A DNA stretch of 64,000 nucleotides. Origin: Mycobacterium sp. Root265. Lineage in GTDB: Bacteria; Actinomycetota; Actinomycetes; Mycobacteriales; Mycobacteriaceae. Below the pieces are notes generated by a model. The model was not told the DNA's origin. It saw only the letters and a list, made by a program, of their open reading frames with translations, and made no database searches. Positions 30,889 through 40,022 of the stretch are shown piece by piece. Position 1 is the first letter of the stretch. Every line of letters begins with the position of its first letter. The translations under genes and the position numbers were made by a program. The stretch covers positions 1 to 64,000 of the forward strand of contig NZ_LMJA01000030.1 in assembly GCF_001428895.1 (NCBI RefSeq). The letters are read 5' to 3'.

Positions 30889-32400
30889 ATGTCGGAGACC
30901 CCCACGATCACCGCCCGGAACGGCAGTGATTCGGTCAGTGAAACAGCCACCACGAAGGCTGACCGGCGGATGCTGATCGGCGGAGAGCTCGTCGACGCCG
31001 CCCGCACCTTCGCCACCGTCAACCCCGCCACCGGCGAGGTGCTCGGGTACGCGCCGGATGCGTCGGTCGCCGATGCCGAGGCCGCCGTCGCCGCGGCCCG
31101 TCGTGCCTTCGACAGCTCGGGTTGGGCCACCGATGTGGCGCTTCGGGTGCGTTGCCTGGAGCAGTTCCACGCCGCTCTGCTGGCCAACCGCGACGAGCTC
31201 GCCGCCCTGACCACCGCGGAGGTGGGCGCCACCGCCGCACTGAACCTGGGCGCCCAGCTGGATCAGCCGATCGCGATCGTCGAGTACTACACGAACCTGT
31301 TGCGCGACTACCCGCTCACCGAGGACCTCGGCCACGTCGAGAGCCGTGGACAGCAGCACCATCGCTGGATCGAGAAGGAAGCCGGCGGCGTTGTCGCCGC
31401 GATCATCGCCTACAACTATCCGAACCAGTTGGCGCTGGCCAAGTTGGCGCCCGCGCTGGCCGCCGGATGCACCGTGGTCCTCAAGGCCGCGCCGGACACC
31501 CCGCTGATCACCCTGGCCCTCGGCGAGCTCATCGCCAATCACACCGATATCCCGGCCGGCGTCGTGAACGTCATCAGCGGGGCCGACCCACAGGTCGGCG
31601 CCGTGCTGACCACCGATCCGGACGTGGACATGGTGACCTTCACCGGCTCCACGCCGACGGGCCGGGCGATCATGGCCGCGGCGAGCGCGACCCTCAAGAA
31701 GGTCTTCCTCGAACTCGGCGGCAAGTCCGCCGCAATCGTTCTCGACGATGCCGACTTCGGCACCGCCGCACTGTTCTCCGCGTTCAGCATGGTCACCCAC
31801 GCCGGCCAGGGTTGCGCGCTGACCTCACGACTGCTTGTGCCGCGCAAGCACCACGACGAGATCGTCGAACTGGTGAAGACCAACTTCGGCCATGTGCGCT
31901 ACGGGGATCCGACCGATCCCTCCACCTACATGGGTCCGCTCATCAGCGAGAAACAGCGCGACAAGGTCGACGCCATGGTGCAGCGCGCCGTCGCGGCCGG
32001 GGCCACCCTGGTGACCGGCGGCGAGAAGAAGGGGCCGGGCTACTTCTATACGCCCACCCTGCTCACCGACGTCGATCCCGACAGCGAGATCGCCCAGGAG
32101 GAGGTGTTCGGCCCGGTCCTCGCGATCATCGCCTACGACGATGACGACGACGCGGTGCGGATCGCCAACAACTCCATCTACGGGCTCTCCGGCGCGGTCT
32201 TCGGCAGCGAGGAGCGTGCGCTGGCGGTGGCGCGACGTATCCGTACCGGCACCTTCTCGATCAACGGCGGCAACTACTTCAGCCCGGACAGTCCGTTCGG
32301 CGGGTTCAAGCAATCCGGTATCGGACGCGAGATGGGTGTGGCCGGACTCGAAGAGTTCCTGGAGGGCAAGACCTTCGCGGTGCCGGTGGCTGCTGAATGA
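30889..32400 (+). CDS. NAD(P)-dependent aldehyde dehydrogenase
   Basis: An aldehyde dehydrogenase of 503 residues. The catalytic Cys309 is in GQGCALTS, general base Glu275 is in LELGGKSA, and the cofactor-binding Asn is in IAYNYPNQ. ATG 30889 is preceded by GAGGAG and is preferred to the upstream frame start at 30817. It begins a plus-strand run of about 15.7 kb that continues through CoA-transferase, OB-fold protein, thiolase, YrbE, Mce and exported proteins, with a GAGAAT-type site at its front. It would convert an aldehyde from the P450/SDR steps to an acid for CoA activation. Confidence 0.94.
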   Translation: MSETPTITARNGSDSVSETATTKADRRMLIGGELVDAARTFATVNPATGEVLGYAPDASVADAEAAVAAARRAFDSSGWATDVALRVRCLEQFHAALLANRDELAALTTAEVGATAALNLGAQLDQPIAIVEYYTNLLRDYPLTEDLGHVESRGQQHHRWIEKEAGGVVAAIIAYNYPNQLALAKLAPALAAGCTVVLKAAPDTPLITLALGELIANHTDIPAGVVNVISGADPQVGAVLTTDPDVDMVTFTGSTPTGRAIMAAASATLKKVFLELGGKSAAIVLDDADFGTAALFSAFSMVTHAGQGCALTSRLLVPRKHHDEIVELVKTNFGHVRYGDPTDPSTYMGPLISEKQRDKVDAMVQRAVAAGATLVTGGEKKGPGYFYTPTLLTDVDPDSEIAQEEVFGPVLAIIAYDDDDDAVRIANNSIYGLSGAVFGSEERALAVARRIRTGTFSINGGNYFSPDSPFGGFKQSGIGREMGVAGLEEFLEGKTFAVPVAAE

Positions 32401-33605
32401 GTAAGCCACTGGACGGAATCCGGGTCCTCGAAGTCGCGATGTACGGGTTCGTCCCGTCGGCGGGCGCCGTGCTCGCCGAATGGGGTGCCGACGTCGTCAA
32501 GGTCGAACACGCGGTGACCGGCGATCCGCAGCGCGGGCTGCGCCAGACCGGGCTGCTGCGGGTCGAGGGCGATCCGAACCCGAACATCGAGCACGCCAAC
32601 CGCGGCAAGCGCAGCATCGGTCTGGACATGTCGGTGCCCGAAGGCAAAGAGGTCCTGCTCGAACTTGCCAGCCGCGCAGACGTTTTCCTCACCAGCTTCC
32701 TGCCCGGACACCGGGAGAAGTTCGGTATCGACGTCGAGGACATCCGCAAGGTGAACCCGAACGTCATCTACGCCAGGGGCAGCGCACTCGGGCCGCGTGG
32801 CGAGGAGTCGGTCAAGGGTGGCTACGACATGACGGCATTCTGGTGCCGCGCCGGCACCGCCGCGACCATCACGCCGCCCGGCACGCCGGGCATGGTGGGC
32901 CCCCCGGGACCCGCCTACGGCGACACCATCTCCGGGACGAACCTGGCCGGCGGTATCGCCGCCGCGCTGCTCAAGCGGGAGCGCACCGGTGAACCGTCAG
33001 TGGTGGATGTCTCCCTGCTCGGCAGCGGCCTGTGGGCCCTGGGCCACACCGTGGCGCTGACGAACCACCTCGATCAGCGGATGGAAGCCTTCCCGCCCGG
33101 AACGCAGGGTTCGCCGCTCAACCCGCTCGTCGGGCTGTACCCGACCGCCGACGACCGCTACATCTCCTTCGTGATGATGCAGCCGACGAAGTTCTGGGCG
33201 GACGTGTGCCGGCACATGGACCTCGACGAGTTGATCGACGATCCCCGCTTCGCCACCGCGGAATCGATCGGTGCGAACACCGCCGCGGCCAACGAGATCC
33301 TCACCGAGGCGATGCGCAAGCGCACGCTGCCCGAATGGAGCAAGCGTTTCGCCACCCTCGCCGGTCCATGGGCTCCGGTGCAGGACACCCTGCAGGCCGC
33401 CGCCGATGACCAGATCCGATCCAACGAGTACATCGTGAAGGCCGGAGAGCTCGAATTGGTGGCCAACCCGGTGCAGTTCGACGTGACAGCGCCGAGCACC
33501 GGGGGAGCCCCGGGGTTCGCCGAACAGACCGACGAGATCCTGCTGGAACTCGGCCTGGACTGGGACCGCATCATCGAGCTCAAAACCGCAGGCGCCGTTA
33601 CTTAA
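32397..33605 (+). CDS. Family III CoA-transferase (CaiB/BaiF type)
   Basis: A class III CoA-transferase of 402 residues. Family features are LDGIRVLEVA at the start, DVVKVEHAVTGDPQR, NRGKRSIGLDM, the KGGYD segment carrying the likely catalytic Asp, and TIASG-like CoA-binding glycine stretches (GPPGPAYGDT). It overlaps the ALDH gene by ATGA, so an acid produced by the ALDH may receive CoA here without ATP use. The alternative is an alpha-methylacyl-CoA racemase function in the same superfamily; sequence alone cannot decide. Confidence 0.9.
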   Translation: MSKPLDGIRVLEVAMYGFVPSAGAVLAEWGADVVKVEHAVTGDPQRGLRQTGLLRVEGDPNPNIEHANRGKRSIGLDMSVPEGKEVLLELASRADVFLTSFLPGHREKFGIDVEDIRKVNPNVIYARGSALGPRGEESVKGGYDMTAFWCRAGTAATITPPGTPGMVGPPGPAYGDTISGTNLAGGIAAALLKRERTGEPSVVDVSLLGSGLWALGHTVALTNHLDQRMEAFPPGTQGSPLNPLVGLYPTADDRYISFVMMQPTKFWADVCRHMDLDELIDDPRFATAESIGANTAAANEILTEAMRKRTLPEWSKRFATLAGPWAPVQDTLQAAADDQIRSNEYIVKAGELELVANPVQFDVTAPSTGGAPGFAEQTDEILLELGLDWDRIIELKTAGAVT

Positions 33606-33634
33606 GTTCGTCCCGAGAGGTACCCACACAGCCC

Positions 33635-34810
33635 ATGCCCTACGTTTCGTCGATCGGTACCTACCTGCCGTGCTGGGGTACCCCCACGCACCGGGTACCC
33701 GGCGATGACGAGGACGCGATCACCCTCGCCGTCGAGGCAGGACGCGCCGCCCTGGAGTCCGGCGGCGCCGTCGAGCGGGTGGTGCTCGTCAGCCGCAGCC
33801 TGCCCTTGGTGGAGAGCAGCAATGCCGCGGTCCTGCTGGCCGGGTTGGGTCTGGACCCCGAACTCGAGGTCGACGAGCGGTTGGGCGGCGCACCCGCGAC
33901 CGCCGACGCCGTGAGTTCGGCCCGCCCGCGCACGCTGATCATCGGGGTCGACCTGGACCCTGCCGGTGCCGCCGCCCTGGTGACCGCCGAGCACGGTCTG
34001 CAGGTGCGGACCGCCGCGCGGGTGGCGCGCAGCCTGCCCGTGCGCATCCGGACCGAGGCAGGCGGCGTCCAGGACTATGGCGACCCGAGACTCCTGCACG
34101 AGCGTGGCCTGATCGCCTCACTGGAAGCCGCCTGGCTGGACACCCCGGCGGCGGTGGCGGGGGTGGATCATCCCCGCGCCGCCGATCTGTGCCTGCCCGA
34201 CCCTCCGGTACTGCCGACCATGGGCGCCAGCGCCAGTATCTTCGCCCTCGCCGGTATGGCCGACATGGGCAAGACCGGACCGCTGGTCGCTGTCGAGCAG
34301 GCCATCCTGTCCGGGATCACGGTCAGCGGCGGACGCGCGGTGACCCATCGCCGTGAGCTGACCGCACGGCCCGCGCCGACCTACACCTATGCAAAGGGCG
34401 CGGACATCCCGATCTCGCTGGCCGCCTACGAACGGGCCTTCGAGGCCAAGGTGCGTTGGGAGGCGGGCACATTCGCGGGCAGCGACGAGCTCGACTTCCC
34501 GCCCCGTTTCCGGGTGGCCCGCGACGGCACGCTGGCCACCGACTATGCGCTGGTGCCGTTACCGCGCACCGGCACCGTCTACACCGAGGTGACCGTCCAC
34601 GTCCCGGTCCCCGGGCTGCGCACGCCCTACTCGCTGGTCATCGTCGAGCTCGACGGCGTGGGGGTGCGGGCGCTGGTCAAGGTCACCGGAGTGGAACCGG
34701 GCACCGTCGACATCGGGGATCGCGGACGGATGGCGCTGCGCCGGGTCGCGATGCGCTCCGGGGTGCCCGACTACGGGTACGCCTTCGCCCCCGACGAGGC
34801 AGTCGCATGA
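33635..34810 (+). CDS. HMG-CoA-synthase-like protein fused to a DUF35 OB-fold domain
   Basis: A 391-residue protein. Residues 1-200 resemble the first half of ketosynthase/HMG-CoA-synthase proteins (VSSIGTYLPCW, IGVDLDPAGAAAL), but are shortened and lack a clear catalytic Cys-His-Asn triad. Residues about 245-391 form a DUF35-type OB fold (YTEVTVHVPVPG, VRALVKVTGVEPG) without a zinc ribbon. Such proteins pair with thiolase-like enzymes, and a thiolase gene follows. A carrier or accessory role for that thiolase is likely. The 19 bases at its end are duplicated downstream at 34860-34878. Confidence 0.75.
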   Translation: MPYVSSIGTYLPCWGTPTHRVPGDDEDAITLAVEAGRAALESGGAVERVVLVSRSLPLVESSNAAVLLAGLGLDPELEVDERLGGAPATADAVSSARPRTLIIGVDLDPAGAAALVTAEHGLQVRTAARVARSLPVRIRTEAGGVQDYGDPRLLHERGLIASLEAAWLDTPAAVAGVDHPRAADLCLPDPPVLPTMGASASIFALAGMADMGKTGPLVAVEQAILSGITVSGGRAVTHRRELTARPAPTYTYAKGADIPISLAAYERAFEAKVRWEAGTFAGSDELDFPPRFRVARDGTLATDYALVPLPRTGTVYTEVTVHVPVPGLRTPYSLVIVELDGVGVRALVKVTGVEPGTVDIGDRGRMALRRVAMRSGVPDYGYAFAPDEAVA

Positions 34811-34878
34811 GCGAAGCTTGCGAGCGAATCATCGGTCCGGCATGCGGCAGCAGAGCCTGCGAGGCAGTCGCATGAGCG
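34795..34878. repeat. Direct repeat duplicating the end of the OB-fold gene
   Basis: CGAGGCAGTCGCATGAGCG occurs at 34795-34813, where it encodes the last residues (EAVA) and the stop of the OB-fold gene, and identically at 34860-34878, with the same coding frame followed by TGA. The 46 bases between are GCGAAGC-type spacer. This looks like a small duplication of the gene end. Confidence 0.7.
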
Positions 34879-34904
34879 CATGCTGTCCGGTCGCGTGCGG
34901 ATAT

Positions 34905-34945
34905 GGCGAATATCGCCACCTTTACCGTAAACCATTCGATACTAT
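34905..34945 (+). promoter_or_regulatory. Possible internal promoter or operator before the thiolase-mce genes
   Basis: Two short dyads, GGCGA-N3-TCGCC (34905-34917) and TTTAC-C-GTAAA (34921-34931), are followed by TACTAT (34940-34945), a good -10 box 25 bases before the thiolase ATG. This is the only gap larger than 30 bases in the operon, so a second promoter here is plausible. Confidence 0.35.
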
Positions 34946-34969
34946 CCCTGCCGGCACCGAGGGGAGGTC

Positions 34970-36139
34970 ATGAGAAACGTCGCCATCGTCGGCGCGGGAA
35001 TGACCACCTTCGGTGAGCACTTCGCGCTCGGACTCAAGGATCTGCTGCCACTGGCGTTCACCGATTGTGTGCGCAGCATCGACAAGGGCCTGGACAAGTT
35101 CGACCTCCAGGCAGCGTGGTACGGCTCGATGGGTACCGCCGACGGGTTCCCGGCGGGGATCCTCGCCGACACTCTGGGGCTGCCCGACATTCCCGTGACA
35201 CGTGTCGAGAACTCTTGTGCCACCGGTAACGACGCCGTGCGCAATGCGCTGTTCGCGGTTGCCTCCGGCGCTTTCGACGTGGCACTGGTGATGGGGGCCG
35301 ACAAGCTGCGCGACACCACCTCGGCCGACATGCTGTGGGAGTGGGAGGCAATGGCGCGCGACAAGGCCTGGGACTACCCGTTGGGCCTGGTGGCGCCCGC
35401 GGGTTTCGCCCTGCACGTGCGCCGCTACCTGCACGAGTCACCGGCGACCCGCGAACACCTGGCCATGATCGCGGTCAAGAACCACCGTCACGGGGTCACG
35501 AACCCCAAGGCCCGCTTACGGTTTGAGATCACCCTGGAGCAGGCCATGGCGGCACCGGTGGTGGTCACCCCTTTCCACGTCTACGACTGCGCGCCGCAGA
35601 GTGACGGTGCCGCCGCACTGGTGATCGCCGCCGAGGACGTGGTGGAACGTTTCACCGACAGGCCGGTCTGGATTCGAGGTGTCGGCCTGGGGCTGGATTC
35701 GGTGATGCATCAACACAAAGAGGACCTGACCACCTTCCCGGCAACCGTCCGGGCCGCCAAACAGGCCTTCGGAATGGCAAATATGACGCCAAAGGATATT
35801 GATGTCGCCGAAGTCCACGATTTCTTCACCGGAATCGAGTTGATCAGCTATGAAGATCTTGGCTTTGCTGACCGCTTCGACGCGTACAAACTCGTCGAGG
35901 CGGAAGTCACCAGCGTCGGGGGAGCGCTGCCGGTGAATCCCAGTGGAGGTTTGAAGTCCAAAGGGCATCCACCGGGTGCCACCGGTGTGGCACAGTGCGT
36001 TGAGCTGTTTCAGCAGCTGCGCGGCGAGGCCTTCAACCAGGTGGATGGAGCCCGAGTCGCGTTGGCGCACAACGTAGGCGGCCCGACAGCAGTTGCAGCA
36101 GTCACGATCTTGGAAGGACCCGGTGGGCATGGTAGGTAA
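34970..36139 (+). CDS. Thiolase (SCP-x/Ltp type)
   Basis: A thiolase-superfamily protein of 389 residues with the nucleophilic Cys83 in ENSCATGND, the mid-chain DCAPQSDGAAAL, the EVHDFF segment, and the C-terminal GGLKSKGHPPGATGVAQ bearing the His base. The second catalytic Cys of degradative thiolases is not obvious near the C-terminus (HNVGGPT), as in SCP-2 type lipid-transfer thiolases. GAGGGGAGG precedes ATG 34970. It follows the OB-fold gene and overlaps yrbEA, tying thiolytic cleavage to the importer operon. Confidence 0.92.
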   Translation: MRNVAIVGAGMTTFGEHFALGLKDLLPLAFTDCVRSIDKGLDKFDLQAAWYGSMGTADGFPAGILADTLGLPDIPVTRVENSCATGNDAVRNALFAVASGAFDVALVMGADKLRDTTSADMLWEWEAMARDKAWDYPLGLVAPAGFALHVRRYLHESPATREHLAMIAVKNHRHGVTNPKARLRFEITLEQAMAAPVVVTPFHVYDCAPQSDGAAALVIAAEDVVERFTDRPVWIRGVGLGLDSVMHQHKEDLTTFPATVRAAKQAFGMANMTPKDIDVAEVHDFFTGIELISYEDLGFADRFDAYKLVEAEVTSVGGALPVNPSGGLKSKGHPPGATGVAQCVELFQQLRGEAFNQVDGARVALAHNVGGPTAVAAVTILEGPGGHGR

Positions 36140-36938
36140 GGGTCCGGACCGCTGGACACCCGGAATCGCGATAGCGCGTAACGCCTCAGGGCCGATGCAG
36201 GCCGTGGGTGGCCTGTTCGCGATGAGTGCGGACGCGGTCAAGTACCTGTTTCAGCGACCGTTCTTCTGGCGCGAGTTCCTGGAGCAGGCCTGGTTCGTGG
36301 CCAAGGTGGCACTGGGACCGACACTGTTGGTGGCGATCCCGTTCACCGTGCTGGTGTCGTTCACGCTGAACATCCTGCTGCGCGAGCTCGGCGCCGCCGA
36401 CCTGTCCGGGGCCGGTGCGGCATTCGGCGCGGTGACCCAGGTGGGCCCGATGGTCACCGTGCTGATCGTGGCCGGCGCGGGCGCGACGGCGATGTGCGCG
36501 GACCTGGGGTCGCGCACCATCCGCGAGGAGATCGACGCGATGGAGGTGCTGGGCATCAACCCGGTGCAGCGGCTGGTGACGCCCCGCATGCTGGCCTCGG
36601 GGCTGGTGGCATTCCTGCTCAACAGCCTGGTGGTCATCATCGGCATCCTGGGCGGCTACTTCTTCTCGGTGTTCGTCCAGGACGTCAACCCCGGCGCGTT
36701 CGCGGCCGGGATCACGCTGCTGACCGGTGTGCCGGAGGTCATCATTTCGTGTGTGAAGGCCGGGCTGTTCGGCCTGATCGCCGGATTGATCGCCTGCTAC
36801 CGAGGTTTGACGATCAGTGGCGGCGGCGCGAAAGCCGTCGGTAACGCAGTGAACGAGACGGTGGTGTACGCATTCATGGCGCTGTTCGTGGTCAACGTGG
36901 TGGTCACCGCCATCGGCATCCAGCTGACGGACAGCTGA
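36123..36938 (+). CDS. yrbEA: YrbE-type permease of the Mce importer (A subunit)
   Basis: An ABC-type lipid permease subunit (MlaE/YrbE family) of about 271 residues with five or six membrane segments. The cytoplasmic coupling signature REEIDAMEVLGINPVQRLVTPR sits at mid-chain, as in all YrbE proteins, and would contact the ATPase MceG. That ATPase is not encoded here, as is usual for mycobacteria. GTG 36123 is used (AAGGA upstream); ATG 36129 is in frame. It overlaps the end of the thiolase gene by 17 bases, so transport and catabolism are in one transcript. Confidence 0.94.
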   Translation: MGMVGKGPDRWTPGIAIARNASGPMQAVGGLFAMSADAVKYLFQRPFFWREFLEQAWFVAKVALGPTLLVAIPFTVLVSFTLNILLRELGAADLSGAGAAFGAVTQVGPMVTVLIVAGAGATAMCADLGSRTIREEIDAMEVLGINPVQRLVTPRMLASGLVAFLLNSLVVIIGILGGYFFSVFVQDVNPGAFAAGITLLTGVPEVIISCVKAGLFGLIAGLIACYRGLTISGGGAKAVGNAVNETVVYAFMALFVVNVVVTAIGIQLTDS

Positions 36939-36942
36939 TCAC

Positions 36943-37800
36943 ATGGGCAACGTCGCAGTACTGAAGTCGACCTACCCGCGGCTGGCGCGCAGCTTCAAGC
37001 GCCCGGTCGTCACGCTGGCCTCACTCGGTGATCACACCCTGTTCTATGCCCGGGCGGTCAAGGGCATTCCGCTGGCCGCGATGCACTACCGGCGTGAGGT
37101 CATCCGGCTGATCGCGGAGATCTCGATGGGCGCCGGAGCGCTGGCGATGATCGGCGGCACGTTGGTGATCGTCGGGTTCCTCACCCTGGCCACCGGCGGC
37201 ACCCTTGCCGTGCAGGGATATTCGAGTCTGGGCAATATCGGTATCGAGGCGTTGACGGGCTTCCTGTCCGCGTTCATCAACGTGCGCATCGCGGCACCGG
37301 TGATCGCCGGGATCGGGCTGGCGGCCACCTTCGGCGCCGGTGTGACCGCGCAGCTGGGCGCGATGCGGATCAACGAGGAGATCGACGCGCTGGAGGCCAT
37401 GGCGATCCGGCCGGTCGAATACCTGGTGTCCACCCGGATCGTGGCGGGCATGATCGCGATCACCCCGCTGTACTCGATTGCGGTCGTGCTGTCGTTCCTG
37501 GCCAGTGAATTCACCACCACGGTGCTCTTCGGTCAGTCGGGCGGGCTGTACTCGCACTACTTCAACACGTTCCTCAACCCGATCGACCTGTTGTGGTCGT
37601 TCCTGCAGGCGATTCTGATGGCGCTGGCGGTGCTGTTCATCCACACCTACTTCGGGTTCTTCGCCACCGGCGGACCGTCCGGAGTCGGTGTGGCGGTGGG
37701 CAACGCGGTGCGGACCTCACTGGTCGTGGTGGTGTCGGTGACGCTGTTGGTGTCCCTGGCCATCTACGGCTCCAACGGCAACTTCAACCTGTCGGGCTAG
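36943..37800 (+). CDS. yrbEB: YrbE-type permease of the Mce importer (B subunit)
   Basis: The second permease subunit, 285 residues. It has the conserved NEEIDALEAMAIRPVEYLVSTR coupling helix and hydrophobic segments over the rest of the chain, including IGVAVGNAV-like glycine-rich C-terminal helices (VGVAVGNAVRTSLV). YrbEA and YrbEB form the inner-membrane heterodimer through which lipids handed over by the Mce tube enter the cytoplasm. It begins four bases after yrbEA. Confidence 0.94.
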   Translation: MGNVAVLKSTYPRLARSFKRPVVTLASLGDHTLFYARAVKGIPLAAMHYRREVIRLIAEISMGAGALAMIGGTLVIVGFLTLATGGTLAVQGYSSLGNIGIEALTGFLSAFINVRIAAPVIAGIGLAATFGAGVTAQLGAMRINEEIDALEAMAIRPVEYLVSTRIVAGMIAITPLYSIAVVLSFLASEFTTTVLFGQSGGLYSHYFNTFLNPIDLLWSFLQAILMALAVLFIHTYFGFFATGGPSGVGVAVGNAVRTSLVVVVSVTLLVSLAIYGSNGNFNLSG

Positions 37801-37812
37801 GGGCAACGGTCG

Positions 37813-39000
37813 ATGAAGCAAACCAACAAGAGTGCCGTGGCCGGCCTGGTCACGGTGGTGGTGATCGGGCTGATCATCGGGCTGTCGGTCGCGCTGTTTC
37901 GCGGAGACTTCACCAAGAGTGAACCCGTCACGCTGATCTCGGACCGTGCCGGTCTGGTGATGAACCCCGACGCCAAGGTCAAGATGCACGGTGTCGAGGT
38001 GGGCAAGGTCGCCGCGATCGAGGCGCTGCCGGATGGACGAGCCGAGCTGAAGCTGGAGATGAACCCGGGGCAGCTGAAGCTGATCCCGTCCAACGTCACG
38101 GCCGACATCGCGTCGTCGACCGTGTTCGGCGCGAAATTCGTGGAGCTGCTGCCTCCCGAGAACCCTTCCGCGGCAAGGATGTACGCCGGACAGGTGCTGG
38201 AGGGCCAGCACGTCACGGTCGAGATCAACACGGTCTTCCAGCAGCTCACCCGCGTGCTCGACAAGATCGATCCGACCAAGCTGAACGAGACGCTGGGAGC
38301 CATGTCGGCGGCCTTCGGCGGCCGTGGCGAGAAGATGGGGCAGACGCTCAGCGATTTCGAAGCGCTGCTGGCCAAGCTGGAACCCAGCCTGCCCAACATG
38401 GCGCGTGATATCGAGAACACCGCCGTTGTAGCCGGTGGTTACGCCGACGCGGCGCCGGATCTGCTTCGGACGCTGGACAATACGACACAGATCAGCCAGA
38501 GCATCATCGACGAGGAGCAGAACCTCGACGCCTTCCTGGTCAGCATGATCGGGCTGGCCGATATCGGTAACGAGGTGCTCGGCGGCAACCAGCCCGCGCT
38601 GAGCGAAACGCTGCGGCTGCTGGCGCCGACCACCGACCTGCTCAACGAGTACGCGCCCGGCCTCAACTGCGCGCTCGAGGGCATGCTGTTCGTGCACAAT
38701 CAACCACCGCTGCCCGATCCGGGTGTGCTGGTCAACGTGGCCTTCACGCTGGGAATCGAGCGCTACCGCTACCCGCAGAACCTGCCCAAGGTGGCCGCCA
38801 AGGGCGGGCCCAACTGCATGGGATTGCCCTACATCGGATTCGGTAACCGGGCGAAGTACCTGGTCACCGACACCGACGCCAACCCGTGGCAGTACGGCAA
38901 CCAGGGCATCCTGCTCAACTCCGACGGACTCAAGCAGATGTTGTTCGGCCCGTTGGACGGTCCGCCGCGCAACACCACACAGGTAGGACAGCCGGGATGA
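37813..39000 (+). CDS. mceA: MceA-family lipid-transfer protein
   Basis: First Mce protein, 395 residues. An N-terminal membrane anchor (about residues 10-30, VTVVVIGLIIGLSVALF) is followed by the MCE domain (about 38-115, with SDRAGLVMNPDAKVKMHGVEVGKV), then a long helical region (about 130-300) that forms part of the periplasmic tube. The C-terminal part contains two cysteines (LNCALEG and GPNCMGLP). It starts 12 bases after yrbEB. The six Mce proteins assemble into a channel carrying hydrophobic substrates to the YrbE permease. Confidence 0.94.
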   Translation: MKQTNKSAVAGLVTVVVIGLIIGLSVALFRGDFTKSEPVTLISDRAGLVMNPDAKVKMHGVEVGKVAAIEALPDGRAELKLEMNPGQLKLIPSNVTADIASSTVFGAKFVELLPPENPSAARMYAGQVLEGQHVTVEINTVFQQLTRVLDKIDPTKLNETLGAMSAAFGGRGEKMGQTLSDFEALLAKLEPSLPNMARDIENTAVVAGGYADAAPDLLRTLDNTTQISQSIIDEEQNLDAFLVSMIGLADIGNEVLGGNQPALSETLRLLAPTTDLLNEYAPGLNCALEGMLFVHNQPPLPDPGVLVNVAFTLGIERYRYPQNLPKVAAKGGPNCMGLPYIGFGNRAKYLVTDTDANPWQYGNQGILLNSDGLKQMLFGPLDGPPRNTTQVGQPG

Positions 39001-40022
39001 CGCGCGCCACCAGCACTCTCATCAAATTCGCGGTGTTCGCCACCGTGATGGTGCTTCTCACCGCGTTCCTGTTCATGGCGTTCGGTCAGTACCGCAGTGG
39101 TTCCACCAACGGCTACTCGGCGGTGTTCACCGACGCGTCCCGGTTGGAAACCGGTGATTCGGTCCGCGTCGCCGGTGTGCGGGTGGGCACTGTCAACGAG
39201 GTGGCACTCCAGCCCGACCGGTCGGTGCTGGTGTCCTTCGACTCCGACCGCGCGATCGGGCTGACCACCGGCACCAAGGCGGCGGTGCGCTACCTGAATC
39301 TGGTGGGTGACCGCTACCTGGAGCTCATCGACGGACCCGGATCGACTCAGCCGCTGCCGGCGGGCTCGCAGATCCCCAAGGACCGCACCGCGGGAGCGCT
39401 GGATCTCGACCTGTTACTCGGTGGCCTGCGGCCGGTGATCCAGGGGCTCAACCCGCAGGACGTCAATGCGCTGACGACATCGCTGATCCAGATCCTGCAG
39501 GGCCAGGGTGATTCCCTGAGCTCGCTGATGACCAAGACCTCGTCGTTCTCGAACACGCTGGCCGACAACAACGAGGTCATCCAGGAGCTCATCACCAACC
39601 TGAACACGGTGGTGGACACGCTGGCCAAGGACGGCGACAAGTTCTCGGCCACTATCGACCGGCTCGAACAGCTGATCACCGGACTGTCGCAGGACCGCGA
39701 CCCGATCGGCGAGGCGATCACCGCGCTGGACAACGGCACATCGTCGATCGCCAGCCTGCTGACCGAGGCCCGGCCGCCGCTGAAAGGCACTGTCGACCAA
39801 CTCAATCGGATGGCCCCGCTGCTCTACGACGGACGGGCTGGTTTTGACGCCGGTCTGCAGAAGGCGCCTGACAACTACAGGAAGCTCGCGCGGCTGGGCT
39901 CCTACGGCAGCTGGATCATGTACTACATCTGTGGACTCTCAATTCGCGTCACCGACCTGCAAGGCCGTACGGCGGTGTTCCCCATGCTCAAACAAGAAGC
40001 AGGAAGGTGCGGGGAGCCCTGA
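38997..40022 (+). CDS. mceB: MceB-family lipid-transfer protein
   Basis: The second Mce protein, 341 residues from ATG 38997, which overlaps the mceA stop by ATGA. The N-terminal helix is at about residues 7-27 (IKFAVFATVMVLLTAFLF), and the MCE domain (about 36-115) contains FTDASRLETGDSVRVAGVRVG, the most conserved Mce segment. A helical tail follows, with repeated LNTVVDTLAKDGDKF-type heptads. The C-terminus has a CGLSIR cysteine and a short hydrophilic end. Confidence 0.94.
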   Translation: MTRATSTLIKFAVFATVMVLLTAFLFMAFGQYRSGSTNGYSAVFTDASRLETGDSVRVAGVRVGTVNEVALQPDRSVLVSFDSDRAIGLTTGTKAAVRYLNLVGDRYLELIDGPGSTQPLPAGSQIPKDRTAGALDLDLLLGGLRPVIQGLNPQDVNALTTSLIQILQGQGDSLSSLMTKTSSFSNTLADNNEVIQELITNLNTVVDTLAKDGDKFSATIDRLEQLITGLSQDRDPIGEAITALDNGTSSIASLLTEARPPLKGTVDQLNRMAPLLYDGRAGFDAGLQKAPDNYRKLARLGSYGSWIMYYICGLSIRVTDLQGRTAVFPMLKQEAGRCGEP

